From: an uncultured Clostridia bacterium
Lineage (GTDB): Bacteria > Bacillota > Clostridia > TANB77 > CAG-508
Direction of reading: 5' to 3'
DNA: 7,373 bases
Assembly (NCBI GenBank): GCA_949448405.1
Contig: CASTFX010000056.1
Span: forward strand, 1-7,373
Shown: positions 5,061 through 7,373 of the stretch, piece by piece
Position numbering within the stretch: position 1 is the stretch's first letter
Layout of the letters: every line of letters starts with the position of its first letter
Program-made: the position numbers and the translations under genes
The notes under the pieces: generated by a model
Seen by the model: the letters and a program-made list of their open reading frames with translations, nothing else
The model's database searches: none
What the model was told of the DNA's origin: nothing

Positions 5061-7373
5061 GAATTTGGGGTTAAAATATAAAAATCTAAAAGGAAAAACA
5101 GAGAAAAAGATTGACTTATACATTTGTGGAATAAATGCTCTTTCTTTTATGCTTTCATTTTTTACAGGACTTATATTCTATATGGTTTCAAAAAATATAG
5201 CATTTGGAGTAATCGAAGGGATTTTAATATTTTTCCCTATGACAGAAATAGTGATTAAGATAGTTCAAAATGTTTTAGGAAAAGTTGTTAAACCAAAACT
5301 TATACCACAAATGGATTTAAGTAGTGGCATACCTAAAGAAGATACAACAATGGTAGTAATTCCGACAATTGTAGGAAGTACAGAAAAGGTAAAAGAACTT
5401 TCAGAAAAACTGGAAGTATTTTATCTTGCTAATAAATCTGAAAATATATATTTCACCATACTTGGAGATTGTACTTCAGGAAGTAAAGAAAAAGAAAAAA
5501 TAGATAATGAAATAGTGAATACTGGAAAGTATGAAGTAGAAATACTAAATAAAAAATATCCTAAAGAGGGCACGCAAAGATTTAATTTTATATATAGAAA
5601 AAGAATGTGGAATGAGAAGGAGAAATGTTATTTAGGTTGGGAGAGAAAAAGAGGATTACTTACAGAGTTAAATAATTATTTAGTAGATAAAAAAAGTGGT
5701 GGCAAGAGAAAAAATACATTTTTAGCAAATACACTTGAAGATTATAAAGAAGAGAAATTAAATATTAAATATATAATAACTCTTGATGCAGATACAAATT
5801 TAAGTTTAAATTCAGGGATAGAGCTTATAGAAACAATGGCACATCCTCTTAATAAGCCAGAAGTCGATAAAGAGAAAAAGATAGTAGTAGATGGATATGG
5901 ATTAATACAACCAAGAGTTGGTATAGAACTTGCTTTGAGTTTCCAAAGTATATTTACAGAAATTTTCGCAGGAGATGGTGGAGTAGATTCATATACTAAT
6001 GCTATTTCAGACACGTATCAAGATAACTTTGGAGAAGGGATTTATACAGGAAAGGGAATATATGATTTAGACGTTTTTGAAGAAGTAATGCAAGGTAAGA
6101 TTAAAGAAAATACAGTACTAAGTCATGACTTGCTAGAAGGCTGCTATTTAAGGTGTGGTCTAGCGTCAAACATTATGCTACTTGATGGATACCCAAGCGG
6201 ATATAATTCATATATGACAAGAGCTGCTAGGTGGATAAGAGGAGACTGGCAGATAATTTCTTATCTTAAATCCAAGGCACTCAATAAATTATCTAAGTAT
6301 AAAATATTAGATAATTTAAGAAGAAGCGGAGTAGAAGTTTTTGAAATTTTGAACTTACTATTTTTAGCAATTCTAAAAGTAGTATTTAATATAAAAATCG
6401 CACCATATATCATAATTACATTATTAAGCATAGCGATATCAAGTGTTTTAGATATAATAAATCATATTATATTTAGAAAAGAAAATATCAAAGCTCAAAA
6501 GAAGTTTACCCAAAAAGTTGATGGTATCTCAGCAAGTATATATAGAGGTTTGATATATATAGGAACACTTCCAAGCAAAGCATTTATATCACTAGTCGCA
6601 ATTATTAAAACTATATATAGAATGAAAGTATCAAAGGAGCATTTACTTGAATGGACAACAGCAGAGGAGGCAGAAAAAACTAATAAAAAAGACTTGAAAT
6701 CTATGTATACATTTATGATTTCAAATGTTATTACAGGAATATTTGGAATAATAATTTCGTCATTTATAATAAATGACTTAGTATCAAAAGTTATGATACT
6801 AATATTTTCAATATTTTGGCTTCTAATGCCATTTATAATGTGGTATATAAGTAAACCTGAAGAAGAAAAGAAAAGCGTTAAGAAGCTAAATGAAGATGAA
6901 AGAGAGTATATAATAAAGGTTGCAAAAGATACTTGGAGATATTTTGAAGAATATATGAATAAAAATAACAACTTTTTACCTCCAGATAACTTCCAAGATA
7001 GTAGAAAACAAAAAGTAGTACAGAGGACCTCATCAACAAATATCGGACTAGGACTTCTAACAATAATTTCTGCATATGATTTAAAGTTTATAAATTTAGA
7101 AAAAGCAATAACAAACTTAGAAAATGTATTAGATACAGTTCAAAATTTAGATAAATGGAATGGACACCTATATAACTGGTATTCTATATCAGACTTAAAA
7201 CCGCTAAAACCGAGATATATATCGACAGTAGATAGTGGAAACTTTGTACGGATATATGTATACTCTAAAGGAATTTTTAAAAGAAAAAGAACACACACAG
7301 TATAAAGATAGAATAAGAAACTTGATAAATATTGTAGACAAAATAATAGAAGATACTGATTTTTCTTATCTGT
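3939..7373 (+). CDS. Cyclic beta-1,2-glucan synthase-like protein (NdvB/CgS family), one gene in three frames, 3' partial
   Basis: Read with one base (C) skipped at 5040 and again at 7249, this stretch gives a single continuous protein of 1144 visible residues running off the window. The family makes cyclic beta-1,2-glucan from UDP-glucose at the cytoplasmic membrane, in very large proteins that carry an N-terminal region, a GT84 transferase, a glycoamylase-like domain and a GH94 phosphorylase-like end. The order seen here matches: N-terminal family region (1-367), membrane helices (about 393-447), GT84 core with DAD (616-618), SHDLLEG (728-734) and RWIRGDWQ (764-771), helices (about 798-845 and 922-971), and the start of the glycoamylase-like domain (about 985 onward). 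The GH94 part would lie beyond the edge. Apart from the two identical-type shifts there is no stop or lesion, which argues against a decayed pseudogene. The product linkage is inferred from the family, since Gram-positive members are less studied. Confidence 0.85.
5037..5043 (+). other. Putative +1 frameshift site 1 (AAG C GGA)
   Basis: The zero frame reads AAG CGG ATT and stops six codons later. Skipping C5040 gives AAG GGA TTA CCA GAA, i.e. LIDK-GLPELYRN, the expected family continuation. The new frame has a TAG at 5032, so the crossover must lie between 5035 and 5060; homology puts it at 5040. There is no prfB-like Shine-Dalgarno motif or slippery heptamer. The P-site AAG cannot re-pair well after a +1 slip, so an empty A site at CGG is the better model. 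Confidence 0.7.
5041..7305 (+). CDS. Glucan synthase segment 2: GT84 transferase core and start of the glycoamylase-like domain
   Basis: In whole-protein numbering this is residues 368-1103. Two hydrophobic helices (about 393-418 and 420-447) precede the transferase. IITLDADTNL contains the metal/UDP-binding DAD (616-618). SHDLLEG (728-734) carries the likely catalytic Asp730. RWIRGDWQ (764-771) is the QxxRW-like acceptor motif. Two more membrane clusters follow. Then comes the glycoamylase-like domain, with RTSSTNIGLGLLTIISAYDL, NGHLYNWYS and YISTVDSGNFV (to 1103). A TTG at 5065 could be taken as a separate start, but it has only AGG at 3-nt spacing and would drop conserved residues. The unshifted frame leaves homology at CGG 7249 and ends at TAA 7303-7305. 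Confidence 0.85.
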   Translation, partial: GLPELYRNLGLKYKNLKGKTEKKIDLYICGINALSFMLSFFTGLIFYMVSKNIAFGVIEGILIFFPMTEIVIKIVQNVLGKVVKPKLIPQMDLSSGIPKEDTTMVVIPTIVGSTEKVKELSEKLEVFYLANKSENIYFTILGDCTSGSKEKEKIDNEIVNTGKYEVEILNKKYPKEGTQRFNFIYRKRMWNEKEKCYLGWERKRGLLTELNNYLVDKKSGGKRKNTFLANTLEDYKEEKLNIKYIITLDADTNLSLNSGIELIETMAHPLNKPEVDKEKKIVVDGYGLIQPRVGIELALSFQSIFTEIFAGDGGVDSYTNAISDTYQDNFGEGIYTGKGIYDLDVFEEVMQGKIKENTVLSHDLLEGCYLRCGLASNIMLLDGYPSGYNSYMTRAARWIRGDWQIISYLKSKALNKLSKYKILDNLRRSGVEVFEILNLLFLAILKVVFNIKIAPYIIITLLSIAISSVLDIINHIIFRKENIKAQKKFTQKVDGISASIYRGLIYIGTLPSKAFISLVAIIKTIYRMKVSKEHLLEWTTAEEAEKTNKKDLKSMYTFMISNVITGIFGIIISSFIINDLVSKVMILIFSIFWLLMPFIMWYISKPEEEKKSVKKLNEDEREYIIKVAKDTWRYFEEYMNKNNNFLPPDNFQDSRKQKVVQRTSSTNIGLGLLTIISAYDLKFINLEKAITNLENVLDTVQNLDKWNGHLYNWYSISDLKPLKPRYISTVDSGNFVRIYVYSKGIFKRKRTHTV
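7246..7252 (+). other. Putative +1 frameshift site 2 (GTA C GGA)
   Basis: The zero frame reads GTA CGG ATA and runs into 17 non-homologous residues before a stop. Skipping C7249 gives GTA GGA TAT ATG, i.e. TVDSGNFV-GYMYTLKEFLKE, the conserved glycoamylase-domain pattern, open to the window edge. It has the same signature as site 1: an in-frame CGG followed by A, with the shifted codon GGA. Confidence 0.7.
7250..7373 (+). CDS. Glucan synthase segment 3: glycoamylase-like domain continues, runs off the window
   Basis: Residues 1104-1144 (GYMYTLKEFLKEKEHTQYKDR and on to FSYL) continue the helical glycoamylase-like domain directly after TVDSGNFV. There is no stop before the right edge. The segment has no start codon or ribosome binding site of its own at the junction, so it makes sense only as a continuation of the previous frame. 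Confidence 0.75.

Noticed and set aside
6495..6971. Antisense open frame of 158 codons, and other - strand frames
   Set aside because: These are low-complexity Ser/Ile/Phe-rich shadows of the glucan synthase and surface-protein genes, with no ribosome binding sites.
5065..7305. Separate gene starting at TTG 5065
   Set aside because: It has weak ribosome binding (AGG at 3-nt spacing). Conserved residues GLPELYRN lie upstream in the same frame and join directly to segment 1.
3939..7373. Ordinary pseudogene
   Set aside because: Only two lesions occur in over 3.4 kb. Both are the same +1 type at the same codon, and all visible catalytic motifs are intact. It remains possible but is not the best reading.
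1..7373. CRISPR array, tRNA, rRNA or insertion sequence
   Set aside because: I found no spaced repeats, cloverleaf-like sequence, transposase or terminal inverted repeats of IS type. The only longer repeat is the 42-bp terminator pair.

Overview
The window is visibly AT-rich. Arg is written almost entirely as AGA, promoters and Shine-Dalgarno sites are of the Gram-positive type, and the terminators are strong U-tract hairpins. Together with a very large, cysteine-free, single-pass cell-surface protein, this points to a low-GC Firmicute. An uncultured gut-type Clostridia lineage is my best guess from the gene families, not something the sequence proves.

Layout, all on the + strand. (1) Positions 2-2812 hold the C-terminal 936 residues of a giant secreted surface protein; it has prealbumin/SdrD-B-like modules and a C-terminal membrane anchor, and its 5' end lies outside the window. 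(2) Positions 2813-2976 hold a strong hairpin terminator, two further perfect inverted repeats and a consensus promoter (TTGACA-17 bp-TATAAT) whose -35 overlaps a 10-bp palindrome. (3) Positions 2977-3816 hold a monocistronic BRO-N/DinD-type (phage antirepressor-like) gene. (4) Positions 3819-3860 hold an exact 42-bp copy of the first terminator, so the BRO gene sits between two identical repeats. (5) From 3939 to beyond the right edge runs one huge gene for a cyclic beta-1,2-glucan synthase-like membrane enzyme (NdvB/CgS family: N-terminal region, GT84 glycosyltransferase, glycoamylase-like domain), of which about 1144 residues are visible.

The most interesting signal is in that last gene. 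Its reading frame breaks twice, near 5040 and near 7249, and both breaks have the same form: one extra C immediately before a GGA Gly codon that the family conserves. In the unshifted frame each break reads as the Arg codon CGG. Scanning the whole window, I find CGG in frame at these two places and nowhere else; eleven other CGG triplets fall out of frame in coding DNA. Skipping the C at both sites restores one uninterrupted homologous protein up to the window edge, with no other stop or lesion. This fits +1 ribosomal frameshifting at a starved or unassigned CGG codon. The duller alternatives are two independent 1-nt insertions or a systematic sequencing artefact.

Functionally, both large genes act at the cell envelope (surface adhesion or structure, and glucan synthesis). 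The BRO gene is an independently transcribed regulatory or accessory cassette between them.
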